DNA from: Hymenolepis diminuta
Lineage: Eukaryota; Platyhelminthes; Cestoda; Cyclophyllidea; Hymenolepididae
DNA length: 64,000 bases
Direction: 5' to 3'
Assembly: GCA_900708905.1 (NCBI GenBank)
Contig: CAADRB010000005.1
Span: 1,531,228-1,595,227 of the forward strand
In this document: piece after piece, positions 24,001-35,251 of the stretch
Position numbering within the stretch: position 1 is the stretch's first letter
Layout: every line of letters starts with the position of its first letter
Notes under the pieces: generated by a model
Told to the model about the DNA's origin: nothing
Databases searched by the model: none
Seen by the model: only the letters and a program-made list of their open reading frames with translations
Program-made: the position numbers and the translations under genes

Positions 24001-27000
24001 CTTAAAGTTCTTGAAGATCAATGAATTCTTGTTAAAAGTAATCAATCTAAGCTAAATAAATAAGAAGTTTCCGGAGAAAAAACAATAATGGTAGATGAAT
24101 GCGGATGTTTTATAAAGAAAAGGAAATGTTTTGGCGTTATAAGTAAGTTCATTATAACCCAGAAAAGAATTTCCAAGTGTTTAAATATTCCATCTCTATC
24201 AGAATCTTGGACAGGGATTGTGACATGTTATCTTATAATGTACTCCTAATTATGGAAACTCAAATCCCGGCCCTATTTTCCATTTTATCTACTTATAATC
24301 TCTTCCTGTTTATGAAATCATGTCCTTTTCATCTTAATCAAGCTCTTAATAAGTAAAATAAAACGTGATTCATGTTTAAACGCCCTTCTCTGCATCAATT
24401 TTATTGATGATGTATTGTTACCTTCCATGTGGACATGTTTATTATCAATTTTGTGAGGCATTTTAATTCGAAATAGATTGTAGATGCTCCATTCAAACTC
24501 TGAAGGCTATAAGGCGAGTTTAGTAGGGAATTTTTCCACACTAATCCTCAGATGGCCTAAGTTGTAATTGTGTCCACCAGTTTTAAATAACCATCATGGT
24601 CTATTAAAAGAGCTTTATATGTATTTGATGTGCATGAGTATACACCTCATGAAATTTTTACGATATTTTCTCTCTCGCTATTCACACTCGTTTACAACGA
24701 GCCGTCTTTAACTATTAATCGATCGCAAGGCAAAAGAAATGTTTTCCAACTTTTAACTAGGCGAAATAATCTAAACACGTAGAATAGAAAAGGTAGTTTT
24801 GAGTTAACAAAGCAGAGCGAATGGGGTGGGGGTTGATACGAGAGTTAACGAATGAGAAGATTTCTTTATCTCTAAGCCTCCTCTGTTTCAATTAATCATT
24901 TTCTCTTTTTCTTTCTCTCTAGTGATTACAATCGACTTCCCGAGGGTGGTTTCGGCAATGCGACAGTTGTCAGTAAAACGAGTCTGATGGGAAGTTTTCC
25001 CGCAGGTCCACGAATGGCTCGGGGTATAGCCTTGCTCTTCGGTGCCCTTCTCTTCAAATTTGTTGGCATGGTCCTGGTTTATGGTGTTCCGGTACCTACG
25101 GGTGTCATGCTACCCAGTATCATGGTGAGTAATACTAACTTGACTGACCTCTATGTTAAGGTAATATAATGTGATGGATGGATTTACAGCAAGTTTCTGC
25201 ATTTCGACAGACATCTTTTATTATTTGCCTAACATGCTTGAATTTGATCTTTTTTTCATTTGACTTTGATTGGAGTCATTAAAATGTCCCTCTGGCTTGA
25301 CTTCATTCCTAAGGAGTTCAAGTCTCTCTCCCTTTCCCCTTTCAATTTGTGATAATGTACTTCTTACAGCTGCCATAGCAATAGCTTGACTAATTTCCTC
25401 TACCCTACATTGATATCTCCTAACCTTGAGTCTTGAGTAGTGTATATATTGCTTATGCATATTCCTTCTTGAAACATTCATTCCAAGCCATGCTACCTAT
25501 TCGTCATAATTTGCGTGGGCGTTTAAGTCTAATCTGCTTATTTTTCGATTTATGCTGACTAACGTAAACAGAGATCGCCATGGCCAGCAGCTGTATTTGA
25601 TGGTTGGCAATCCGTTTTCCTCGTGCCCTCATCTGATTTGTTTAAAAATCATGTTTTGGCTGTCTGTTTATGTAATATGATGCTAATCCAATCAGAGAAA
25701 GGAAGGAGAACATGCTCTCATTATTTGATGACACAAATACAAGAACATTAGTTGAAGGGAAGCGTTTGCCAACACTCAGAATCGCATCCGGCAGCCTCTT
25801 TGATGACAAAATCACATTCTGCAATGCTCTCGTGACTATTTCACCATTTTATTCAAAGGATATGCACCAATGAGTATCGAACCGATGGTCTCTTATGTAA
25901 ACTACTCAATCGGCTAACGTATTAAAGTACATAAGTTGGCTGAATAGGCTGGATCTATCCTGCTGACTTGCTGTTAAATTGTCAAGCATCATACTGTAAA
26001 CTACTCTCAAACGTCAAGGCGCCTAGTTTTGCGTTTAAGCTCACACTTGTCTGTTTTCAATGATTTTGGTCACCTCAAATGAGTTGCTGCTGCTTGTCCA
26101 CAATCCACACGATGTTCATAGTCAATTCTTACTAGAAAGCATTCACTATTTAGATTCTCTACTCATGCATTTTTATATGTTTCAAAAGAAAAAAATTAGC
26201 GAATTTTTATCTTTAACAATGCAGATTAAGTTAAAATTCAAATTTATCGTAAAATATAATGCTAGACCAAGAAAAACTTTTCCTAGATCCCTCCTTAATA
26301 TATTAAGCCAAGTTGTAAAGGGGGAGGAGGGAGCTAGGCCAAAAGTTAGGTGTCTGGATCTCACATATAGTATTATGGTTTTTTACGGTCTACAAGTCGA
26401 TATCCTTGCTGAAAAGAAGGAAGACGAGTTCTCCTTTTTATAACAAACACTTATTACGGCATATCGTAAGTCATATTAATTAACATGAACAATATAAGGG
26501 TTAATGGTAATTTCAATAATAATATTTTACATTATATTTCCCTCCAATTAACTTCGTTAGGGGAAAATATTCAATAATTTTACATAATTTTATTCCCTCC
26601 CCGATACTGTTGTTATCTTCAGTGGAGAAATTGTTGATTGTGTTCAATCATGATTCAATGTGTGTATTAATTCATACATTATAACTACAATTATAACTAA
26701 TTCATCCCACAACTACTATTTTATAGAATTCGTGTTATTGTTAATGCATATTAAGGGTTATCCTTATCATTCAATATAAATATTTTCTCACATTTTGTAT
26801 TATTCTACGTTCCGTACATTTATTAATACTACTGCTTTTAAGTCCATTTAATGGTATCGTCAGCCTCCTTTTCACTCTCCTCATAGGTTGGTTCAATCTT
26901 GGGTCGACTGATGGGCATCACAGTGGAGCAATTTGTGGTCACTCGCCTCACTCCCACCTCAACCTTCTATAGACGACTCTGCAAACCCGGTCATCCTTGT

Positions 27001-30000
27001 ATCGACGCCGGTCTTTACGCCGTGGTTGGTGCCGCAGCCTGTCTAGGTGGTGTTACTCGAGCAACTGTCTCTCTGGTCGTTATCATGATCGAACTCATTG
27101 GAGGGTGAGTTTTAACCAGCAAAACAAATAATCTTATTTTGTAACCGATCATGAGAAAATTGGAGCTCTTATGGCAGTTTGATTGGTTATGGCCTCTCAG
27201 TCTTTACCTTGATTCTACTTCATTTAACGAGCGTACAGTGTTGTTTTTTTTTACAAATTATGTATGCACATTTGGTTTGTGGGGCATTTATTTAAACAAT
27301 CATTTGCATGTGACCATAGTAACGGTTTATGAAGCCTTAGCAGTTAAATGTGCGGAGAGAATTTTTTTCATTTATTCTAAATTATTCTAAGGACTAGTTT
27401 ATCCAAAGGTCTTCAAACTCTCAGTTCTGCAGAAATGAAATTAATTTGTTCTATTATTGATTATTGTCTCTAGTCTTTCAAATTTGATCGAGACGTTCAC
27501 TTTATCTAACTTAAATGTTCTAAATATTAGCTTCTAGTTAGCTGGTTTATTTCACTTGTCTCCTCTAGAAATCCTTTGTTTCTCTTACCTGATTATAATT
27601 TGTCTCGATACCGTGGTCGTGATTTTTATTAAAGTCATTACTTTACTGTTTGTATTTAAGAGATTTAATCGTTGTGCGTTGGGTAATAAAACAGTTTAAA
27701 TTTGTTAAGTACTTAGTAATCAGGTCAGAAAATCAAAAACTGTCTACTGATTCATTGCTCGTTAGTAAGCATTTTTACTGGAACAAATTTTTTTCTGCTT
27801 CATCTATCGAAAATTTCGCCCTCTGATTTTGAAATGTTCTACCCAGTAGTAAGTTGGTTGAATAAATTTATATTTCCCCTTATTTAAGTCCCATCTGTTT
27901 CCATCATCAATGGACATATAAGCCGAATTTGTTTAAAATCGTCAATGCAAAATTCTGTTTGTCACATTTAGAGAGAACTTGTTCATTTCACCCGACTGCA
28001 TATATATGTATACATATATGGATGTGTTCTATTTCGTGTCCACTCTTGTTTTCTTAATGTGAATTTTGTCGATAAATGCTACTGAATGTGTTTATATCAG
28101 TTTATAAACCAAATAAAATGAATGCTGTATTTTACTTTTGCATTTTATTCGCCGAATGCCATTTAATGAATCAGTAATGTATTAGACTACCAAGTATTAA
28201 TTGTAATACTGGCATTTCGAAGATTTCACACAAATCTAGTTATTTACTGCAATGTATCGAGAACTACGTGCAGAGATTCAGAAAATTACGTGGCCCGACA
28301 CTGAGAGCCTGCTTACCATACTTTTCCAACCATAATTTGGCAATAGTAGGCGTTTGAGGCCAACGTTTGTAGGCCATCCACAAATGAGGTAAGGAAGCGT
28401 CACTTGAGAATAAATGGGTTAATCTATCCGTTGTCATTTTTCTCTTGGGAAACATCTTTTTTATCCTCTATTTGATTTGATTCTCGGTTCATCTGATTTA
28501 CTGACAGTGGGGAAATGATTACATTAATCTCCTTTACCGTCTCATTGGATTCCCTCTACTCTCTTAGAGGTAGCTGTAACATGTTCTCAAGTCCAATTCT
28601 TTTGGTTTCCAATCTACCCAAGGCCTGAAGGGCTTAGCAAAATTATTTTATTTTTGAAGAGTTATTTTTCATGTGTAGATTGAGTCTAGTAAACTTTTAT
28701 TCGGAAAATGGATCTCACTGTGTTGACATTGTAACGTATGGGGAACTACGTATCAAGCACCAGAAGAACACAGGGAGAACGCGTCTCATCTAGATCACAT
28801 CGTGCCCATTATAACTGATATGATAGATAAAATAGACACATTTGACAACAGGGAGTATGCAATCATTCTCAAATCGCCGTTTCTCAAAAGAAGCTTATCA
28901 TTTGATCCAACACTGAAAGCTCGGAGACCACATTTACGGATGAAAAGTTATTTTATGACTCTATAGGTCACCATCGACGGATAAGTGCAACAACTTATTT
29001 CAAATGCATAGAGCTTGAACAAGTATTTTGGCAAATTTACACTCAGCACAACAATATTAAATATCATTCTTTCATTTTTATCATTTCCTTTTAGACTGAG
29101 TTACAGCATCCCCATCATGGTCGCAAGTATGTTTGCCAAATGGACCGGAGATCGTCTTTTCAAAGGCAGCATCTATGACGTTCAGATTCGTCTCAACAAC
29201 TATCCCTACCTCCAGTTCGACAAAAACTCCAACAAAATGGCCAATTCTTTTGCCTCTGACATCATGCATCCTAGATTTGGTGAAGGACCTCTAGAATTGC
29301 TGACAGAAAATTCGATGTGTTTGGAAGAGATTGAGCAACTTCTACAACATTCAGTGCATAACGGCTTTCCTGTAGTCGAATCTCTTTCCTCCCGACATCT
29401 TGTTGGCTTCGTTTCACGTGGAGACCTTGTTAAAGCCCTCGGTGGGTTATGTTATAAATGCATTCCACTTATTTAATTTAAGTAGTTGTTTCTATTAAAC
29501 TTCATTTTTGTGCTTTACAGATCTTGGCCGATCCCATTTATCACGTCGCTATCACCCAAGTTCCGTAGTCTGTTTCACTGATCGAGCGCCTGTTCAAGAG
29601 ACTTTGACTCCAAATGTCTTTGATGGATGTCTTCCTTTGGTTGACGTCAGGAATATCATTGATTTGGTAGGTTGAACGCTATTTTGAATATTTAGAGCTG
29701 TCCATCTCCACCTTTTCGTTTCTCATCTGCTTTTTCAGTCTCCTACAACCTTAACTCAGGCGACTCCCGCATCGACCATATTTGATGTCTTCAGGACTTT
29801 GGGTTTGCGTCAGGTTCTGGTGACTCATCTTGGGTAAGTTGTGACTTAGGGAGTTATCGGAATGTTGTGTCAGTTGCTGTGTTCCTTAATTCTGCTTAAA
29901 CTACTACTTAAAATGTATTAAATTTAGCACATAAGCAGATTAATTAAATTAATACATCTTTTTTCATTTCTCTGTGGCTATTTATTTTCTGTTATTTTTA

Positions 30001-31471
30001 CATTCATATGTAGAAAATGGATTATACACCTCTTGAACTCCTCTATGAACATTGATTATCTTTCAAATTAAAATCCACATGATTTTTAGTAAATTTATGA
30101 GAACGACTCATTAATATCGCCTTCATATTCATATTTCAATTCGCGTTCTCTTCACATTGATCTTTCGTCACTTGTAATCACGCGAATTTCGGCCACAAAT
30201 GTTATGTCGATTTTCTGTTCAAATTTAAACTCACATTTTCACTTGGAACAAACGTTAGGTTTTTTCATGTAGATGAATTAATAATAGCTCTAAAATGCTG
30301 AACCTCATTTTCCTGGTGATTATTTAACAGAAGCGTCTCTTTCACAAAAGCGATAAATCACTAGTTTTCTTTTCCAAAATAAGTATCTGAATTGCCTTTT
30401 TTAGATTCATAATCCGTTGATTAAAATTAGACGTTTCAACTGTACTTTTTAATTCCGCTGACATTTTCGTTTAACTCAAATTTTAGCCTATCTGGGATTG
30501 TATATTCCCTGTTATAATCTCACGGATTTGAAGTGAATATCAGTTTCAGTTTTCTTCTTTGGATTCAAATTGTACAATATTTTGGTCAAGTTCCATGGCC
30601 TATACCCCCGATTACAACAAATGCTTGTCTGCTCATTGACGTCATTGTGATGGCCGGCTTTAACATCAATGGTTGAGAAATTCGGTAGCTTATAGTCTTA
30701 CAATGACATAGGTAGACATTTCGAGTTAGCAGAGCTCCGTAAACTGGTTACTCAAGGTCATGCATTCTCATGGCTAATGCATCAGCAGTACGATGATATT
30801 AATTTGTATTTGGCAAGGAGTAAAAATGATTGTGATTTTTTGATTGATTAAATTATCGCTCTTTATGTAATTACCTATTCTATATACTAAGTTCTGCCGA
30901 TTTTGATTGTTCCTGCCTATTTTAAATAACTCAACCCTGTACCTCCGCAGAACCTGTTTTATACGACAGTTTATGAGCTTTATCATAAAAACCCAATACT
31001 AGCAGTAATGAATCAAATTTGAAAATAAATCCGTAGTCGTAGGCTACAAATCTCCGGGTGATATGATTAGTCCCACTATCTCCGCACCGTTAAATGAAAT
31101 TAACTTGCGTACTTGGATCCTAACAGAGAGAAAACGGACGACCGTATCTACTGGCTATAATAGAATGAAACCTAACCTAAAGGTGAGGACATTTTTCAGC
31201 TAAACGTGAAAAGGGGTCAAACCATATAAGCAGATCATGTTTTAAGATAAATACAACCAAAGTTAAAGTTGGAGTAACTGTAATGCCCTAAGCCTAGGCT
31301 ATCAAAATAATGCACTCAGAGGGCAAAACAGGTCCCTACTTGTCAAAACGTCGCATTAATGGATTAACTTGGGCATACCTAATGTGACTTCCCTTTTTCC
31401 CCTCTTTTCACAGACGCGTAACTGGAATCATCACAAAGAAAGACGTTCTGCGTTTCCTTGATGATTGTTGA
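15094..31471 (+). CDS. CLC chloride channel/transporter, ClC-3/4/5 group, atypical pore residues
   Basis: Fourteen exons: 15094-15175, 15305-15367, 15767-15936, 18216-18653, 20535-20688, 21086-21309, 21968-22231, 23479-23690, 24923-25124, 26887-27104, 29095-29441, 29521-29666, 29739-29833, 31414-31471; 890 residues. Family members move chloride across endosomal or plasma membranes. The order matches ClC-3/4/5: cytosolic N-terminus with YDTVDWVKD, helix B, the NQEQCCW loop, the membrane core with [13 protein letters not shown] and [17 protein letters not shown], and two CBS domains (about 720-790 and 841-887) ending [13 protein letters not shown]. Core residues differ from the exchangers: GSGIA (303-307), GNDGP with Asp347 at the gating-glutamate site, Val404 at the proton-glutamate site, and GVMLP (596-600). 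The conserved tyrosine (about 703) is kept. Seven sequons lie in the loop 170-228. Intron 3 is GC-AG; the other introns are GT-AG. The start is the first ATG of an open frame; a longer N-terminus is possible. Confidence 0.95.
15937..18215 (+). other. 2.3-kb GC-AG intron in the CLC gene
   Basis: Exon 3 must end in phase 0 to join exon 4 at the acceptor TTTCGTTTCAG ending at 18215. The only donor doing so is GC at 15937 in AAAA|GCAAGT, the usual strong context of GC donors. The GT four bases later ends the exon in phase 1 and breaks the frame. The joined protein reads RMEQRAK then YSFLGQLL, about one residue longer than ClC-3 over this stretch. Confidence 0.75.
17625..17775 (-). repeat. diverged tRNA-like SINE copy in CLC intron 3
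   Basis: On the minus strand this segment keeps the block order of the copies at 6380 and 48890: a CAGTAGTGCAA start (from about 17770), then CACATCAAGCCAAGTTAG, then GGTAGAATACG near its end (about 17641-17631). Both polymerase III boxes are eroded. It is supported by order and spacing rather than high identity. Confidence 0.35.
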
Positions 31472-31542
31472 TACTCTATTCGCCGACAAGATGAAAAAGA
31501 ACGAAAAAAAAACTTCACAAACATACTCATCGAAACGCCTCA

Positions 31543-31548
31543 TTTATT
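31543..31548 (-). terminator. H2A.X polyadenylation signal candidate
   Basis: TTTATT on the plus strand is AATAAA on the minus strand, 235 bases after the H2A.X stop. I found no histone-type 3' stem-loop in the intervening sequence, which agrees with a polyadenylated, replication-independent histone mRNA. It lies inside the CLC 3' UTR. Confidence 0.5.
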
Positions 31549-31555
31549 CTGTGAT

Positions 31556-31561
31556 AATAAA
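31556..31561 (+). terminator. CLC gene polyadenylation signal
   Basis: AATAAA lies 84 bases after the CLC stop codon. Together with the minus-strand signal at 31543-31548 it implies that the CLC and H2A.X transcripts overlap by a few tens of bases at their 3' ends. Confidence 0.6.
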
Positions 31562-31782
31562 GAAACTTCTTCCTAACATTTGCGTTTTCAATTTATAAAA
31601 TTTACGAATAGTCTCAAGTGCAAACAACATACGATGACCGGAAGTAAACTAAAACTTAAATAACTGCGTCCAAACTAGCTTTAAGCCGTAAATCAATCCA
31701 AGGGGAGCAGAGGGGAACAAGCCGAATAGACCGAGTTAACAAGTAAAATATATTTGACGTATAAAACACGGATATGAAAAGC

Positions 31783-32181
31783 TTAGAATTCTTGGGACAC
31801 CTTGCTATCGGATTTGCCAGTCTTTTTTGACAAAAGAACGCTCTGAATGCCCGGTAAAACTCCACCTTGAGCGATTGTGACACTAGTGAGTAATTTGTTC
31901 AACTCTTCATCATTTCTGATAGCCAGTTGGAGGTGACGCGGAATAATACGGGCTTTCTTGTTGTCACGAGCAGCGTTGCCAGCGAGCTCCAGAATTTCTG
32001 CAGTAAGATACTCCATAACTGCTGCGAGATACACCGGAGCGCCAGCACCCACACGTTCAGCGTAATTCCCTTTACGAAGAAGGCGATGAACCCTTCCTAC
32101 TGGAAACTGGAGACCAGCTCTCGATGAACGAGTCTTCGCCTTACTCTTCGTCTTTGCACTACCCTTACCGCGACCAGACAT
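31783..32181 (-). CDS. H2AX: histone H2A.X
   Basis: A single-exon frame of 132 residues with the full H2A histone fold ([45 protein letters not shown]). H2A pairs with H2B in the nucleosome. The start is the ATG before SGRGKG, the canonical H2A N-terminus; the open frame runs 14 codons further up but that part is not histone. The last four residues are SQEF, the SQ-acidic-hydrophobic motif that defines H2A.X and is phosphorylated by ATM/ATR-type kinases at DNA breaks. The acidic-patch residues ([14 protein letters not shown]) are intact. It stands alone, not in a histone cluster, has a polyadenylation signal and lacks a visible histone 3' stem-loop, all typical of the replication-independent variant. 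It is tail-to-tail with the CLC gene. Confidence 0.96.
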   Translation of the reverse strand: MSGRGKGSAKTKSKAKTRSSRAGLQFPVGRVHRLLRKGNYAERVGAGAPVYLAAVMEYLTAEILELAGNAARDNKKARIIPRHLQLAIRNDEELNKLLTSVTIAQGGVLPGIQSVLLSKKTGKSDSKVSQEF

Positions 32182-35100
32182 AATCAAGATGTTTGACTTT
32201 TTGATTTCTGATCGCGTAAACACTTACTTGTGTTATCGGTCGGTTAAAACATTACAAAGTATATTTTAGAAAGCACCTATTTTTCTGTTAATTAGGAATA
32301 AAAGATTGGAAAAAAGTTTTATAAATATTTAAACCAGTGATTATCATCGAGTTCTTATAAAACGATGCAATATTGAGACTAAACCACAATAACGCTAAAT
32401 TAAACAATACTCAAATAAATTGTCGAAATAATAAGTAGGAATAGGATAAAAATAACTGTTACTTCAATTGCTTGTAAAGTGTACTGCATATTACATTAGA
32501 TTCTTTTAAATTTTATTTTGACAGGTCTCGATTACAAAATTGGAATTCCAGGAATGTAAATAGCAACTTTTAGTGGCTGTCACCCAAGCGCAGACAATAT
32601 AGATTTGATGAGAAGGCGATGCGCAAACGCTTAAAAATTTCGCCGATAAATATGCTAAAATTTAAAATCATTTACACATGGTACTCTCAATAAATGAGTT
32701 GACTTATTTGTATCTCAAATCACATAAGCTCATAAAATTAAAAAATAAAATATTTTCATTTGTTTGTTGAACGCTAGCTAGAATACTTCTTATGCAAATC
32801 TAAATTAAGTATTTTGTGATTTATTAATAATGATTTCACATATATTCAATTTCTTTGATACCTAGCTTAACAAATATTTCATTTAAAAATAAATTCATAT
32901 CTTTGTTTACACTTAATATTTACATTACACTGGATAATTCATGCTTCCTTGAGAGAAATTTCATATATGTGAATTAGAAATAACCGAAGGTTTGAATATC
33001 TACGGTTGATTGCGTCAGGAGAATTACTTGCAGCAACCTTATTAAACTGCACTTACCTATGAATCCATGCGAAATTAGGATCTTCCAAATGACTACCAGA
33101 AAACAGCGTCTTTTCAAAATCAGAAGATAAAGCATTGAGTGGAGAGGAAATAATTATGACATCACGAGTAACGTTTTGCGAAATTATCTTCTAAAATTGT
33201 TTTAGTAAATTCTTGAACGGTGATCAGACTCACAGAATTTAATCAGATCAATAAAATTTCTCTTTATTAACCTTTTATACCTGCATAAGTCGAAGCTATT
33301 TTAAGTGTTTATGATCGGAAATTAATAAATACCCAGTAATCTGATAATTGGAAAATTAAGCCTTGTCCAACTTATATATTATATTCTTCTAAATATGCCT
33401 CGTACCAATCTACTAAGTTTAAGCTAATGTTAATTATGCTGTATATACCAAATACACGTGATTTTAATGAACGTATTATAGTGGACTTCGATTAGACTGT
33501 TCTGTCGAAATTCTCTCTGCATGAATACAATTTTCAAATTTAATCCCTACTACTGTATGTCCTTTTTGAAGCTGCTTGCTATATATTAATTTATTCTTTT
33601 ATATTCATGTTAAATTAGTTCATAAATAATTTCCGGTTGACTTTCCATCTAGAACTTCTAAAAACACTGAATGCTTGATAGCATATGTTTTTACTATAGA
33701 AAATTATAATTCAGAGCACATTTACGTGATTTTAAGTCAATAAATCCCATACCGTGAAGAATTTTTTATTGCAGCTGGAAGGATTTGGAAAGTAAGACTC
33801 CTCTTTGATGTCAAGAATACTGGAAATTTCGTTTCTACCCCTAATATATTTATCGATGGAATATTACTGTATTTGAAGTAGACTAGTGAGAGAAGGATGA
33901 GACAGGATGAAGGCATTTTATATCAGTACAAGTTCATATTGGGGGACCAAAACACCACCGAACTGATAGCAGTTTTAGTCCCAAAAACTATCAAGTAATC
34001 AAGAACGAAATGCGCCCTTGTCTTAACAAGGATGCTAGGCGATGTAGAGACAGCTTGTGGGAGTTGTTCAGCCCGAGACAAAGCATAAACACAGCATATA
34101 TGAACTTTATTTTTTCGGCTTACGATCAAAAGCGATCATTTGGTAAAAATGACAAAGTCGTCCATTGATTTTCATCCAGGACAGAGATTACCTTTGTCAG
34201 ATTGAATTATTTCCAATTATGTTGAAACCTGCTCTTGGTTGATTTGACTATTATCTTCTCAAATGAAAAATGGGAAGGAGGAATAAGTCAGAATACGTAT
34301 TTTACGTAAAATTTATTTAAAATCATAAAAGAATAATGCAACTTACAAGTAGACCTGGCGTCTTCTCTTAAATAAAAAAAATTTAGATATCGCACAAGAT
34401 AATGAGAAATACTCTGGACGTTTATCCCTAAGTAAGAAAAACAGCAGTTATTATTTCCTAATGTATTCGAAATACGATATTCGGGATTATTTTTACGTGG
34501 TATTGATGATGAATACTACATGATGCTGAATGTTACTCAGCATATCGACAATAATTCAGTTCTTCAACGAAGCCAACCTTCTAATAAAACTCTAGAAGAA
34601 ATTGGTTTGACCGAAGAGTGGAAAAGAAAATAGAAAATCAAATACGATAAGAAAATTTAATAAATTCAAAACAAATTTTATACACTATTTTGTGCTTATT
34701 TGATAACAATGATAAAATCTGTATTTTTGAAGCTAACGATGCTCTCAGGGACATGAATATAACCTAATTGTGAGGCTAAATATAATTCTAAAATATACTA
34801 TGGCATTTCTTTTAAAGTTCCTAATTATTGTATACTTTATATAACAAACCAAACTATTTTTTACGCTTTCAAGGATATTCCACTTTTGTTATAATTAATT
34901 ACAAACTAGCGCGCAAAGCCAACTCACCCTTTCTTGCTTATTCGCCGTTGTCACTTGTGTCTTGGGGTTTCTCTCGCTTTGTGAGTTATTATCTGAGTTT
35001 ATTAAATATTCTCTCGTGTGGTATACGTTTTACTTATTATAAAGTATATATTTGTACTGGTATATATAGATATATATAATAATCCGATATCATCCTGTTT

Positions 35101-35251
35101 TAAAGGCCATAATGTATTTCCCAGTAAGTTTTGTCTTCTTTGCTCATTTCTTTTAGCACTAATACTTCATTGGTTCATCTTACTTGCGTCGTGTTGAGGT
35201 TTCAATTTGTGATTATTAAAGGCGCATTAATTTATATTTTTTAAATTTTAG
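32182..35251. other. intergenic region between H2A.X and the golgin-like gene
   Basis: About 3 kb of AT-rich DNA between two divergent genes. No coding region or RNA gene can be supported. The promoter and 5' UTR of H2A.X should lie just above 32181 and those of the coiled-coil gene before 35251. A TA-rich run (TATATATAGATATATATAATA) lies around 35060-35080. Confidence 0.5.

Noticed and set aside
25221..25481. 86-codon minus-strand frame in CLC intron 9
   Set aside because: Charged but featureless and antisense to a large intron, without recognisable domain.
26060..26443. 127-codon plus-strand frame in CLC intron 9
   Set aside because: Lys/Phe/Leu-rich composition typical of chance open AT-rich DNA, and no splice relation to the CLC exons.
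28002..28019. 18-base perfect palindrome ATATATGTATACATATAT
   Set aside because: Simple TA-rich alternation in an AT-rich intron; expected by chance at this composition.
28264..28455. 63-codon minus-strand frame inside a CLC intron ([20 protein letters not shown])
   Set aside because: The composition looks protein-like, but there is no recognisable family, splice partner or second copy in the window. It could be a decayed insertion; not supportable as a gene.
32182..32223. Upstream in-frame Met giving 14 extra residues on H2A.X
   Set aside because: The residues are not histone-like, and the second Met is followed by the canonical SGRGKG.
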